From: Lachnospiraceae bacterium
GTDB taxonomy: Bacteria > Bacillota > Clostridia > Lachnospirales > Lachnospiraceae
Reading direction: 5' to 3'
DNA length: 64,000 bases
Assembly: GCA_017623215.1 (NCBI GenBank)
Contig: JAGAPO010000041.1
Coordinates: forward strand, 1-64,000
The notes below the pieces were generated by a model. That model saw nothing but the letters and a program-made list of their open reading frames with translations, made no database searches and had not been told where the DNA came from. Positions 27,159-36,561 of the stretch are shown here, one piece after another (positions within the stretch are counted from its first letter, which is position 1; each line of letters begins with the position of its first letter). The position numbers were made by a program, and so were the translations under genes.

Positions 27159-27944
27159 TTATCTGGCTCTGAATTTGCTTGGGGTAATATTATAATATTG
27201 CTTAAATACACGATTAAAGGTGTGTTGATTCTCAAAACCGGATTCCATGCAGATATAGGTTATGGTATGGTCTGTAGTTCTGATTAGCTTTGCCGCGTAA
27301 TCTAAACGAATCCGGTTGATGTATTCATTAAAGCTAATGTGTAGTGTTTTGGAAAACACCCGGGATATCTGGAATTTACTAACACCAAGTTCCTTGGACA
27401 ACGAATCTAAACTAAGCGGTTCCTGAAAATGGAGCACAATATAGTTTAACAGCCGGTTTGCCAGAGCAGGTGATGAGTTAACATCCGTAGTAAGAAGAGG
27501 GAGTTGTGGTATTGTGCGTCCCAGAACGAGATGTAAAAAGGCCTTTTGGATATTGATGTCCTTTTCCGTGTGCCTGTCTTCTTCTAAACGTTTTAGAGCA
27601 TATAAAACGTCAGAGTGCAATTCTTTATGTGTTAGAATTGGATTGCTTGGAATGGACTTGAAAAAGTATTGGGAAAACTCCGGAAGCAGTTCTGTTTCAC
27701 AACTGATAAGCAGATTTTCCGAGATGTTTCCCTCTTCTGTGTAATAGCCATGTACCTGGTTCGGGAAAATAATAGCTAACGAACCGGCAGGCATGTCATA
27801 ATCCTTGTCATCAATTATGATATTTAATAGACCTGCGTTGACATAGACCAGTTCAACAGCGTTATGCAAGTGTACCGGGAATTCTAAGTCACTTCTGCAT
27901 ATGACACGCATTCTGGCAAAAGGAGTTTCATAAAAAGGAATCAT
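27159..27944 (-). CDS. AraC-family regulator of the glycan locus
   Basis: A 261-residue transcription factor with an N-terminal cupin sensor (LEFPVHLHNAVELVYV, about residues 18-33) and two C-terminal helix-turn-helices: LSLDSLSKELGVSKFQISRVFSK, then ITYICMESGFENQHTFNRVFKQYYN with the end ITPSKFRAR. It probably senses a sugar and activates the neighbouring promoters. I start at ATG 27944 because a purine-rich AAGGGGGG lies upstream; an in-frame ATG at 27989 has no SD. It is divergent from the glycosidase genes, and the shared gap carries a motif repeated before the gene at 30108. Confidence 0.88.
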   Translation of the reverse strand: MIPFYETPFARMRVICRSDLEFPVHLHNAVELVYVNAGLLNIIIDDKDYDMPAGSLAIIFPNQVHGYYTEEGNISENLLISCETELLPEFSQYFFKSIPSNPILTHKELHSDVLYALKRLEEDRHTEKDINIQKAFLHLVLGRTIPQLPLLTTDVNSSPALANRLLNYIVLHFQEPLSLDSLSKELGVSKFQISRVFSKTLHISFNEYINRIRLDYAAKLIRTTDHTITYICMESGFENQHTFNRVFKQYYNITPSKFRAR

Positions 27945-27974
27945 TGAATAAAGTCCCCCCCTTTCTTTAGTGGT

Positions 27975-28037
27975 GCAATATTTGTCCATGATTACCCGAT
28001 GTTTTGATAAATATTATAGTGCAGTTAATGATATAAT
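27975..28037 (+). promoter_or_regulatory. AraC-type activator site plus -10, copy 1
   Basis: GCAATATTTGTCCAT (27975-27989) lies exactly 57 bases before TATAAT (28032-28037). In the same register, TTTTGA.AA.TATTAT occurs between them. Copy 2 at 30011-30073 has identical 15-mer, identical spacing and the same inner matches. No good -35 hexamer is present in either copy, as expected for an activator-dependent promoter. The 15-mer lies between the two possible AraC starts. Confidence 0.7.
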
Positions 28038-28082
28038 GCAAGAGGATTTTATAATGTATAAATCATACAGGGAGGAGATAAG

Positions 28083-28250
28083 ATGATTTTTGGCGTGGAT
28101 TATTATCCGGAACCTTTAATAACCTATAAAGAAGGTCATTATGCAGGAAAATCGGCTTTCACAAAAAACACCTATGGAAAAGGAACAGTATATTATGTAG
28201 GGTTTGATGGTTATCTTCAAACGTTCGGAGTAGAAGTGATACGCGAATAA
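28083..28250 (+). pseudogene. GH42 beta-galactosidase remnant (in-frame internal deletion)
   Basis: A 55-codon frame behind GGAGGAG reads MIFGVDYYPE and continues at once with YKEGHYAGKSAFTKNTYGKG and TVYYVGF. The first part is the extreme N-terminus of GH42 enzymes and the second is the trimer/C-terminal region that follows the barrel. The whole catalytic barrel, about 500 residues including both Glu, is missing. The frame stays open, so a short peptide could be made but has no enzyme function. It is the first gene downstream of activator site copy 1 and precedes GH35 by 21 bases. Confidence 0.75.
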
Positions 28251-28271
28251 GACTTAACAAGGAGAAGGACT

Positions 28272-30011
28272 ATGGGGCAGTTTGAAATTAAAGAAGACTT
28301 TATATTAAATGGTGAGCCGTTCAAAATAATTTCCGGAACAATTCACTACTTTCGTGTGGTGCCGGAGTATTGGCGCGACCGTCTGGAAAAATTGAAAGCA
28401 ATGGGGTGCAATACGGTAGAAACTTATGTGGCATGGAATGTGCATGAACCTAAAAAAGGTGAGTTTTGCTTTGAAGGTATTGCAGATGTGGCAGATTTCA
28501 TTGAAATAGCCCGGGAAGTTGGATTGTGGGTTATTGTTAGGCCTTCACCATACATTTGCGCAGAGTGGGAGTTTGGTGGTTTGCCGGCATGGCTGCTTGC
28601 CGAAGATGGAATGCGTCTTAGAACCTGCTATGGCCCGTTTTTAAAGCATGTAGCAGACTATTATAAAAAATTATTTGAAATCCTGACGCCGCTTCAAATC
28701 ACCAAGGGCGGTCCAATCATTATGTATCAGGTAGAAAATGAGTATGGTTCTTATGGAAGTGATACGCTCTATCTGGAAACCTTAAAGCGGATGATGATAG
28801 AAAATGGAACGGAAATTCCGCTTGTTACCTCCGATGGACCATGGGGAGATATGTTGACTTGCGGTAAAGTAGACGGTGTGCTGCAAACGGCAAATTTTGG
28901 TTCCCATGCAAAAGAACAGCTGTGGATATTAAAAGAGAGGATTGGTGACAAGCCGCTGATGTGCATGGAATTCTGGGCAGGATGGTTTGACCACTGGGGC
29001 GGAGAGCACCATGTGGAGAGTCCGGTGGAGCAGGCGAAAACACTGGATGATATTTTAGAGCAAGGCAGTGTAAATATCTATGTAGCTCACGGTGGAACAA
29101 ACTTCGGATTTATGAATGGTTCCAACTACGGAGACAACTTAACTCCTGATGTGGCATCCTATGACTACGGTGCCTTGATTTGCGAAGATGGTCAGATTAC
29201 CGAAAAATATTTGGAATTCCAAAAGGTTATCCGTAAATATCGTGATATTCCGGAAGTGAAGTTTACTACGGATATTTCCAGGATTGCCTATGGTAATATT
29301 CCGGTGGCAGAAAAGGTCGGATTATTTGAAGTGCTTGAAGATATTAGTACTCCGGTAGAACATTTTTATCCGGTTTCCATGGAAAAGCTGGGACAAAACT
29401 ATGGCTATATCTTGTACCATACCGAACTGAATTACGAAAGGAACGTTGACCGAATCAGATTGATGGATGCCAATGACCGTGCCAAGATTTATGTAAACCG
29501 TGCCGAGGTGGCTACACTGTATGATACAGAGCTTCAAAAAGAGCATAAACTCCAGTATGAAGCCTGGGGAAGTGAGTTAGACATTCTGGTAGAGAATATG
29601 GGGCGTGTCAACTACGGAGCGCTGTTAGAAAAACAGCGGAAAGGAATCGATGGTGGAGTGTTCCTGAACGGCCACTACCATTATAATTGGAAACACTATC
29701 CGCTGGAATTGAATAATCTGGATAGAATATCTTATGATAAAGGCTATACGGAAGGCAGACCGGCATTTTATAAGTTTGTACTTGATGCGGAAGAAATAGG
29801 AGATACTTTTCTTGACTTTTCCGGCTTTGGAAAAGGTGTCATCTTTGTCAATGGATTTGCATTGGGACGTTTCTGGGAAATTGGACCACAGAAGAGACTG
29901 TATCTTCCGGGACCACTTTTAAAGAAGGGCAGAAATGAAATTGTACTTTTTGAAACCGAGGGTAAAGCAGCAGGGAATATCACATTTTTTGCAGAACCTG
30001 ATCTGGGTTAG
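28272..30011 (+). CDS. GH35 beta-galactosidase
   Basis: A 579-residue GH35 retaining beta-galactosidase, releasing terminal galactose from galactosides, probably in the cytoplasm since no signal peptide is seen. The barrel begins ISGTIHYFRVVPEYWRDRL. The acid/base Glu is in QVENEYGSYG (E157) and the nucleophile in MCMEFWAGWFDHWGG (E233). NIYVAHGGTNFGFMNG follows, and then two C-terminal beta-sandwich domains ending FVNGFALGRFWEIGPQ. Length matches bacterial GH35. AAGGAGAAGG precedes the ATG. Side-chain galactan of pectin or arabinogalactan is a natural substrate in this setting (inference). Confidence 0.93.
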   Translation: MGQFEIKEDFILNGEPFKIISGTIHYFRVVPEYWRDRLEKLKAMGCNTVETYVAWNVHEPKKGEFCFEGIADVADFIEIAREVGLWVIVRPSPYICAEWEFGGLPAWLLAEDGMRLRTCYGPFLKHVADYYKKLFEILTPLQITKGGPIIMYQVENEYGSYGSDTLYLETLKRMMIENGTEIPLVTSDGPWGDMLTCGKVDGVLQTANFGSHAKEQLWILKERIGDKPLMCMEFWAGWFDHWGGEHHVESPVEQAKTLDDILEQGSVNIYVAHGGTNFGFMNGSNYGDNLTPDVASYDYGALICEDGQITEKYLEFQKVIRKYRDIPEVKFTTDISRIAYGNIPVAEKVGLFEVLEDISTPVEHFYPVSMEKLGQNYGYILYHTELNYERNVDRIRLMDANDRAKIYVNRAEVATLYDTELQKEHKLQYEAWGSELDILVENMGRVNYGALLEKQRKGIDGGVFLNGHYHYNWKHYPLELNNLDRISYDKGYTEGRPAFYKFVLDAEEIGDTFLDFSGFGKGVIFVNGFALGRFWEIGPQKRLYLPGPLLKKGRNEIVLFETEGKAAGNITFFAEPDLG

Positions 30012-30073
30012 CAATATTTGTCCATAAGTCATTATGATTTTGACAATTATTATGAAGGTTGTTTTGATATAAT
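30011..30073 (+). promoter_or_regulatory. AraC-type activator site plus -10, copy 2
   Basis: GCAATATTTGTCCAT (30011-30025) lies exactly 57 bases before TATAAT (30068-30073), the same geometry as copy 1 at 27975. A TTGACA at 30040-30045 is 22 bases from the -10, too far for a normal -35. This promoter would drive the long operon from 30108. Confidence 0.7.
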
Positions 30074-30107
30074 CAACTCATAAAGAAGGTACATAAGGAG
30101 AGGGCTT

Positions 30108-30872
30108 ATGGAGTATCATTTGCAGATTGAACCGGGTGATGTGGGACGCTATGTGATGTTGCCCGGTGACCCAAAACGATGTGCAAAAATTGCAGAGCAC
30201 TTTGAAAATGCTAAGCTTGTAGCAGACAGCAGAGAGTATGTTACCTATACCGGCTACTTGGACGGAGAAAGGGTCAGTGTAACTTCCACCGGTATCGGAG
30301 GACCTTCTGCATCCATTGCAATGGAAGAGTTGGTATCCTGTGGGGCTGACACATTTATCCGGGTTGGAACCTGCGGAGGTATGGACTTGGATGTTGTCGG
30401 TGGTGATGTGGTTATTGCCACAGGTGCTGTCCGAATGGAGGGTACCAGTAGAGAATATGCACCGATTGAGTTTCCGGCGGTGGCAGATTTAGAGGTAACT
30501 AATGCTTTAGTAGAAGCAAGTGAACGTTTAGGGTTACGACATCATGTGGGAGTTGTACAGTGTAAAGATGCTTTCTACGGACAGCATAAGCCAGCCAGAA
30601 TGCCGGTCAGCTATGAGCTGTTGGATAAGTGGGAAGCATGGAAGCGCATGGGATGCAAGGCCTCTGAAATGGAGTCGGCAGCACTTTATATTGCGGCAAG
30701 TCATCTAAGAGTACGTTGTGGATCGGATTTTCTGGCAGTGGGAAATCAGGAGCGTGCAGCTCTTGGCATGGATAATCCTATTGTTCATGATACCGAAGCA
30801 GCAATCCGGGTGGCAGTGGAAGCACTGCGGATACTGATAAAAAGAGATAAGGAAAAGGAGAACAGGATATGA
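30108..30872 (+). CDS. uridine phosphorylase-like nucleoside phosphorylase
   Basis: A 254-residue NP-1-family protein with the length of E. coli Udp (253). The phosphate loop is [18 protein letters not shown] (residues 15-32). [25 protein letters not shown] (about 82-92) and the ribose/metal Glu in [11 protein letters not shown] (about 184-194) follow. The family splits uridine or related nucleosides into base and ribose 1-phosphate. It is the first gene after activator site copy 2 and overlaps the GH43 start by 4 bases (ATGA), so it is firmly part of a glycan operon, an unexpected place for it. Confidence 0.88.
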   Translation: MEYHLQIEPGDVGRYVMLPGDPKRCAKIAEHFENAKLVADSREYVTYTGYLDGERVSVTSTGIGGPSASIAMEELVSCGADTFIRVGTCGGMDLDVVGGDVVIATGAVRMEGTSREYAPIEFPAVADLEVTNALVEASERLGLRHHVGVVQCKDAFYGQHKPARMPVSYELLDKWEAWKRMGCKASEMESAALYIAASHLRVRCGSDFLAVGNQERAALGMDNPIVHDTEAAIRVAVEALRILIKRDKEKENRI

Positions 30873-31726
30873 GAGTAGAAGACATCCATCTTTGTGACCC
30901 TTTTGTTCTTGTTCACGATGGAAAGTATTATATGTACGGAACTAGAGGTCTTGAGCGTTGGGAGAATGAAGCGTTCGGCTTAGACGTTTATGTTTCAGAG
31001 GATCTGATTGAGTGGAGTGAACCCAAGGAAGTTTTCAAGAGAACTCCGGAATTTCCTTACACAATGAATTACTGGGCTCCAGAAGTTTACAAATATGATA
31101 ATCGCTTTTTCATGTTCGTGTCCTTCAAAGCGCCGGATGTATGCCGAGGTACGGCAGTTCTTGTCTCGGATACTCCGGATGGAATGTTTACCATGCACTC
31201 TGATGGCGTTGTTACACCAAAGGACTGGGAGTGTTTGGATGGAACATTGTATGTAGCAGAAGATGGAACACCGTATATGATTTTCTGCCATGAATGGGTA
31301 CAGACAACGGATGGACAAATGTGTGTAATACCGTTAACAAAAGACTTAAAGGCCGCAGCGGGGGAACCGAGACTTTTATTTACGGCATCCCAGTCAGAAT
31401 GGATTAATAAGCCTGCAGAGGTTTACATTACAGACGGACCATTCATGTACCGCATGAAAAATGGCGATTTATATATGATTTGGTCTGCATCAGGTAAGGG
31501 CGGTTATTCTGTTGGCCTGGTTAAGTCCGACAACGGAGACATTTCTGGAAACTGGACCCATGTCAAAGAACCACTATTTGCAGAAAACGGCGGACACGGA
31601 ATGATATTTGAGACATTGGACGGAAGAAAAATGCTTTCGTTACATGCTCCGGAATATTTTCCGGCAGAACGTCCGAGATTTTATGAAGTAAAAGAAACAG
31701 AAGATGGACTTACCGTAGTTTGGTAG
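30869..31726 (+). CDS. GH43-family glycosidase, atypical catalytic motif
   Basis: A 285-residue single-domain five-bladed propeller protein. The Asp base is in [18 protein letters not shown] (D10) and the pKa-tuning Asp/Glu region is near [11 protein letters not shown]. Where canonical GH43 enzymes have the acid Glu in an EGP motif, this one has [12 protein letters not shown] (about residues 185-196), so the Glu is replaced by Asp or the acid lies elsewhere. Family activities are arabinofuranosidase, xylosidase and galactosidase. No signal peptide. Some gut GH43-like proteins share the TDGPF form, so this may be a subfamily trait rather than a defect. Confidence 0.82.
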   Translation: MRVEDIHLCDPFVLVHDGKYYMYGTRGLERWENEAFGLDVYVSEDLIEWSEPKEVFKRTPEFPYTMNYWAPEVYKYDNRFFMFVSFKAPDVCRGTAVLVSDTPDGMFTMHSDGVVTPKDWECLDGTLYVAEDGTPYMIFCHEWVQTTDGQMCVIPLTKDLKAAAGEPRLLFTASQSEWINKPAEVYITDGPFMYRMKNGDLYMIWSASGKGGYSVGLVKSDNGDISGNWTHVKEPLFAENGGHGMIFETLDGRKMLSLHAPEYFPAERPRFYEVKETEDGLTVVW

Positions 31727-31810
31727 TCAAGAGGGACCTGATAATTCATTTTTGCAGATGCATGCAGAAATAAATTATATATGTGTGAAACACAAGAATG
31801 GAGGTGCTTT

Positions 31811-33544
31811 ATGAAACACAAGAAATTACTTAGTATGTTACTTGTTCTGTGCATGGTCGTTTCCATGATGACAGCATGTGGCAACAAGGGAGAAAACGAG
31901 ACTCTGGATCCGACTCCTACCACAGCAGTGCAGCAGGGCGGAGAGGAAACTCCTGACCCAACAACAGAGCCTGATCCAACAAAGGAACCTGAAGCGACTC
32001 CTACGCCGACACCGGTGCCTGAATTTTGGACAACCTTAGATCCAGACACAGCAGGTGAAATTACCATCGCATTGAAAGATGGTGACGGCGTATATTATGA
32101 GGATCTCGGTTCTCAGGAGATTAACGAGTGGGATATAACTACTAGCAATGTAGCAGCGCTTTATGCTATGGCAAAGGAATTTAAAAAGCATTATCCAAAC
32201 GTAAAGATTAATCTTTACACCATTGCAGGTGACTGGGATTCCACGGGTGTTTCCTGGGAGCAGGTAATTGAAAACTTTAAGCTTCAGTATGGTGAGTATC
32301 CTGATATCTGGTTAAGCAGAAACTCCCTTAACGACCTTTCCAAGGGCTTAATCGCGGACCTTTCCAGATATGAAGACGATCCTTTATATCAGAGTTTGAA
32401 TCAGAGTGCTATGTCTCAGATGAACCATTATGGTGTACAGACAGGTCTTCCAACCGGCTTACAGGCATATGGTGTTTGGGTGAATAAGACTCTGGCTGAG
32501 CAGAACAACATTGATGTTCCGGATGTTGACTGGACCTTAGATGATTATACCGATTTTATTGGTGGAGCAGCTGGAAAGGAATTCTATGGAGCAATGGACA
32601 GCCCAATGGGCTTCCTTGATATTATGACCAAGGATATCGACTATATGTTTACACATAGAGATGGTTCCGGTGCATACATCGATATTACAACAGATGCAGT
32701 AAAAGATATTTTATCTTATGTAACCGAATGGTCCCAGACGACCGTATGGCCACAGTACGAAATCGGCAATGTTACAAACGAAGTTATGGATGCCGGTTGG
32801 TGGGATGAATACCATTTCTTCAAAATTGAATCTACGCTTACGTTAAACGGTCAGCCATGGATGATGCCTTATACAAATGGTGATCCAGATGGAAATAACA
32901 CGTTACTGTTTGAGTATGATATTTATCCATACCCTTCCAGTGATTATGTAGATAATTCTGTAAGTGTTATTCCACAGCAGATTTCTCTTTATAACCATGC
33001 ACTTTCCGATGGCAATCAGGAATTAAGCGAAAGCGAAGCAGCAAATCTTGACTTAGCATATGCTTTTGCAAGCTGGTGGGTAGGTACTACAGAAGCTATG
33101 CAGGCAAGAGCAAATCAGCAGTTTAATTCCTGGGGGTGGTTAGCTTCTGCTTTATCCGATCTTCTTCCTGCTGCAACAGGTGAGACTTTTGATGAGCAGA
33201 TGGAACTTTGGTATGCTACCGATTCCTTTGCTCCGTATAAGGATTTGGAAGGTTGGAACACCGTTGTTGAACTCGTAAAGAATGGTCAGTTCTGGAATGT
33301 TAATAACCAGACCATGGCAGTTAAGTACATGGAAGACGGTGTTTCTAACGGATGTTACTGGGAGTGGCAGAGCTTATATTCCACCATCGATGCAAGACGT
33401 GCTTCTGATGAATTTATTGACGAAATCAAGTCCAAATTGGTAGAATGGAATGAAACATTTAATAACAGATTTGCGTTAGCAGATAAGCAGTTACAGGAAT
33501 CCTTAATCAATTATTACGGTTTCACCGCAGCTGGTTTTAACTAA
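31811..33544 (+). CDS. sugar ABC transporter solute-binding lipoprotein 1
   Basis: A 577-residue family 1 type extracellular binding protein. The signal peptide ends in the lipobox MMTACGN. A Thr/Pro-rich linker (PTTAVQQGG, PTPTPVPEF) follows, then the binding domain beginning GEITIALKDGDGVYYEDLG with AKEFKKHYPNVKINLY. I start at ATG 31811 behind GGAGGTG; an in-frame upstream ATG lacks a signal. It is followed by a terminator-like hairpin that would keep this gene more abundant than the downstream permeases. Confidence 0.9.
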   Translation: MKHKKLLSMLLVLCMVVSMMTACGNKGENETLDPTPTTAVQQGGEETPDPTTEPDPTKEPEATPTPTPVPEFWTTLDPDTAGEITIALKDGDGVYYEDLGSQEINEWDITTSNVAALYAMAKEFKKHYPNVKINLYTIAGDWDSTGVSWEQVIENFKLQYGEYPDIWLSRNSLNDLSKGLIADLSRYEDDPLYQSLNQSAMSQMNHYGVQTGLPTGLQAYGVWVNKTLAEQNNIDVPDVDWTLDDYTDFIGGAAGKEFYGAMDSPMGFLDIMTKDIDYMFTHRDGSGAYIDITTDAVKDILSYVTEWSQTTVWPQYEIGNVTNEVMDAGWWDEYHFFKIESTLTLNGQPWMMPYTNGDPDGNNTLLFEYDIYPYPSSDYVDNSVSVIPQQISLYNHALSDGNQELSESEAANLDLAYAFASWWVGTTEAMQARANQQFNSWGWLASALSDLLPAATGETFDEQMELWYATDSFAPYKDLEGWNTVVELVKNGQFWNVNNQTMAVKYMEDGVSNGCYWEWQSLYSTIDARRASDEFIDEIKSKLVEWNETFNNRFALADKQLQESLINYYGFTAAGFN

Positions 33545-33553
33545 ATCGTACTT

Positions 33554-33588
33554 AAGCCTTCTGCTTCGGATGGAGCAGAAGGCTTTTT
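33554..33588 (+). terminator. attenuating terminator after binding protein 1
   Basis: AAGCCTTCTGCT (33554-33565) pairs perfectly with AGCAGAAGGCTT (33574-33585), followed by three more T and then A. The short T run suggests partial read-through into the giant binding protein 16 bases later. Confidence 0.8.
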
Positions 33589-33603
33589 AAAAGGAGCAAT
33601 AGT

Positions 33604-36558
33604 GTGAAGAACAAATGGAAGGTTGTTTTACTTGGGGTAACCGTGGCAGCGATTATAATTGTCCTGGGGGCTTTGATTCGTTTACGGGACAAAGAAAAAG
33701 AAGCTATATGGGTATCGGAAGAAGAGAGGGATGCAGCGTTTGAATTACTGAATCAGTCTCTTAATTTTCCTACCACCAGATATCATGAATATTTGGCAGG
33801 ATTAGAATTTGTCTATGGTTTAGGGGAAACGAAGGCGGAGCCTTTGAACGGAGAATTAAATGATGCATACGGTATGGCGCTGCAGCTTGATTATGATGCA
33901 ACGGCTACTTATGCGGTTACTATTGAAAAAGATGGGGTATATAGTTTTGGACTGGATTACAGTACCGGTGGAACAAATTTATCCGACTATAGAGTTGCAA
34001 TTACTGTGGATGGACAGTCTTACTATGATGAAATGTCCATGGTGACATTGCCGCTGTTGTGGGAAGATGAAACAAAAGAGTTTCCTTTGGACCGATATGG
34101 AGACGAAACAGTACCGGAACAGATTCGTATCGACGATTGGAGATACCGGGATTTATATAATACCTCTTATTATACAGCAGAACCGCTTTATGTTTACTTA
34201 GAGAGCGGTACACATGAAATTTGCGTGCAGAATGTCTCTGCCGACGGTTTAGTACTTGGAACCTTGTATGTGAATGGAGCAAAGGAACAGGCACCATCTT
34301 ATGATGACTACAGAGCAAGCCATTCCGGTGAGCTTAGTGATGCCTTTTTAGAGATAAATAGTGTGGATTATGTAAATAAAAATTCATCTTCCGTATTTTT
34401 ATCTCACATTAATAATCCGGCATTAAAGCCTCACAATAGTGAGTACAAGGAACTAAATACGTTGTCCTGGTATCAGGCGGGCATTGAGGTTAACTATGAG
34501 GTAACCGTCCCTCAAACAGGATACTATCGTTTGGCATTACATTATAAAAACGAAAAAGAAGATTTTCAGGTATTTGAAACCATTAAGATTGATGGAGAAG
34601 TACCTTTCAGGGAATTAGAAAGCTATGGTTTTGATTCAACGGACTCCGCTTGGAAGAATGAGGTTCTTTCTGATGAAAATGGCACTCCATATGAGATTTA
34701 TTTGACCGAAGGAACCCACACAATTACCATTCGTTCTGAAGTAGAACCGGTAACAAGACAGTGGAGATATACCAGACTGATATCAGAGCATGTAACGCAG
34801 TTTGCGCTGGAAATTAAGAAAATTACTGGTGAAAGCATTGATGAAAACCGTACCTGGCATATTACCAAGTACCTTCCGCAAACAGTGGATTACTTAGAGG
34901 CATATGCCACCCTAATCCGTTGGATTCAGCAGGAATCTGCGGCATTTTCTGAGCATGGTGTGGATTCGGTTAAGCTGGAAGAATTAAACCGGGCACTGGA
35001 AATTATCGAGGAAATTGCTGAATATCCGGATGAAATTCCGCTTTATATGGAAAACCTTACGGGCTCAAGCTCAGGAAACTCTATTTTAAAGGTGGTTGGT
35101 AATTTCTCGGTGGATATGATGGCTCAGCCGTTTGCTTTGGACCGTATTTATCTGTACGGAACTGATGAGCTTCCACAAGAAGAAGCAGGATTCCTTGCTT
35201 CGTTCAAGAATGGATTTATGGGACTGGTATATTCCTTTACTTCCGAAAAATATAAACCGGATACCGAGGATGAGGAAGCGGTTAACATCTGGGTAAACCG
35301 TTCCGTAACCCAGGTAGACCTGCTTCAGAAACTGGCGGATACCGAGTTTACAACTAAAACAGGAATCAAGGTAAAGCTTTCCGTCATGCCGGACGCAAAC
35401 AAGCTTCCAATGGCCACGGCAGCCAATGAAACACCAGATATGGCGCTTGGTATAGGTTCCTCTTTTGAACTTACCTACCGTGATGCCCTTTATGACATGA
35501 CACAGTTTGAGGATTTCTGGGAAGTGGCAGACAGTGTGGTTCCGGGTACTTTGGTTCCATTTATATACAACGAGGGAATTTATGGTTTTCCGGAAACTAC
35601 GAATTTCAACCTTGTAATTTACCGTAAGGATATTTTTGAACAGTTAGAAATGGAAGTACCAAGCACCTGGGACGATTTGATTGGTATTTTACCAAAACTT
35701 CAGCGCTACGGTATGAATTTCTACCATGATATTGCAACAACGAGCGGCTACAAGTATTTTTATCAGACTGTGCCGATGATTTACCAAAATGGTGGCAAGC
35801 TGTATTCCGAAGACGGATTACGAACGGTAATCAATGAGCCGGAAGCAGTAAAGGGAATTAAGACTTTGGGTGAATTGTTCAGTATTTATTCCCTGCCAAC
35901 CCAGGTTGGTTCCTTTATGGAGTCTTTCCGTTATAATATTTGTCCAATCGGTATTGTTAATTTGGATAACTATATTGTAATTAAAAATGGTGCAACAGAA
36001 TTGGAAGGTCAGTGGGCATTGGCACCATATCTTGGAACAGTACAGGAAGACGGAACCATAGACCGAAGTTATGTTACAGGTGGTGTCGCAGCTATTATTT
36101 TTGAGGACACGGAAAAAGCAGAAGAGTGCTGGGAATTCATTAAGTGGTGGATGAGCACGGAGGTGCAAAGCCGTTATGCATATACCTTGCAGTTAACCTT
36201 TGGTGATGATTATATCTGGTTGTCTGCCAATAAGGAAGCATTAGAAAATTCCACACTTCCGGCAGAAGATAAGCGTCTGATTCTGGAACAGTTACAGCAT
36301 TTAAAAAATGTGCCAAGAACACCGGGCGATTATATGTTAGAGCGTAGCTTGTCCAATATTTGGAATACTGTTGCAATCAATGGTTCTTCCGCACAGGTTG
36401 CCATTGACGAAAAGATGCAGGAAATCAATCGTGAGCTTACCAAAAAGATGTCCGATCTTGGCTTTTCTGATACCGAAGGAAATATGATAAAGGAATATAA
36501 ATTCCGTGACGTGAATTGGATTATTCAGAACATTGAAGAACACAGAAAGGGGGAATAA
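33604..36558 (+). CDS. giant membrane-anchored binding protein with N-terminal carbohydrate-binding-like domains
   Basis: A 984-residue protein. One membrane helix at about residues 7-27 has no lipobox Cys, so it should be an uncleaved anchor. Residues 60-420 look like two beta-sandwich ligand-binding modules (EKDGVYSFGLDYSTGG, YVYLESGTHEICVQNV; and VPQTGYYRLALHYKNEKED, YLTEGTHTITIRSEV). A helical segment follows, and from about 570 a family 1 solute-binding domain (KTGIKVKLSVMPD, NFNLVIYRKDIFEQL, CWEFIKWWMSTEVQSRY). GTG start at 33604 with AAAAGGAG upstream. It directly precedes the first permease pair. Ordinary binding proteins are 400-550 residues. Confidence 0.85.
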   Translation: MKNKWKVVLLGVTVAAIIIVLGALIRLRDKEKEAIWVSEEERDAAFELLNQSLNFPTTRYHEYLAGLEFVYGLGETKAEPLNGELNDAYGMALQLDYDATATYAVTIEKDGVYSFGLDYSTGGTNLSDYRVAITVDGQSYYDEMSMVTLPLLWEDETKEFPLDRYGDETVPEQIRIDDWRYRDLYNTSYYTAEPLYVYLESGTHEICVQNVSADGLVLGTLYVNGAKEQAPSYDDYRASHSGELSDAFLEINSVDYVNKNSSSVFLSHINNPALKPHNSEYKELNTLSWYQAGIEVNYEVTVPQTGYYRLALHYKNEKEDFQVFETIKIDGEVPFRELESYGFDSTDSAWKNEVLSDENGTPYEIYLTEGTHTITIRSEVEPVTRQWRYTRLISEHVTQFALEIKKITGESIDENRTWHITKYLPQTVDYLEAYATLIRWIQQESAAFSEHGVDSVKLEELNRALEIIEEIAEYPDEIPLYMENLTGSSSGNSILKVVGNFSVDMMAQPFALDRIYLYGTDELPQEEAGFLASFKNGFMGLVYSFTSEKYKPDTEDEEAVNIWVNRSVTQVDLLQKLADTEFTTKTGIKVKLSVMPDANKLPMATAANETPDMALGIGSSFELTYRDALYDMTQFEDFWEVADSVVPGTLVPFIYNEGIYGFPETTNFNLVIYRKDIFEQLEMEVPSTWDDLIGILPKLQRYGMNFYHDIATTSGYKYFYQTVPMIYQNGGKLYSEDGLRTVINEPEAVKGIKTLGELFSIYSLPTQVGSFMESFRYNICPIGIVNLDNYIVIKNGATELEGQWALAPYLGTVQEDGTIDRSYVTGGVAAIIFEDTEKAEECWEFIKWWMSTEVQSRYAYTLQLTFGDDYIWLSANKEALENSTLPAEDKRLILEQLQHLKNVPRTPGDYMLERSLSNIWNTVAINGSSAQVAIDEKMQEINRELTKKMSDLGFSDTEGNMIKEYKFRDVNWIIQNIEEHRKGE

Positions 36559-36561
36559 ACG

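Noticed and set aside
31681-32067. Val/Gly/Ser-rich minus frame opposite the binding-protein linker
   Set aside because: Low-complexity antisense of the Thr/Pro linker of a clear lipoprotein.
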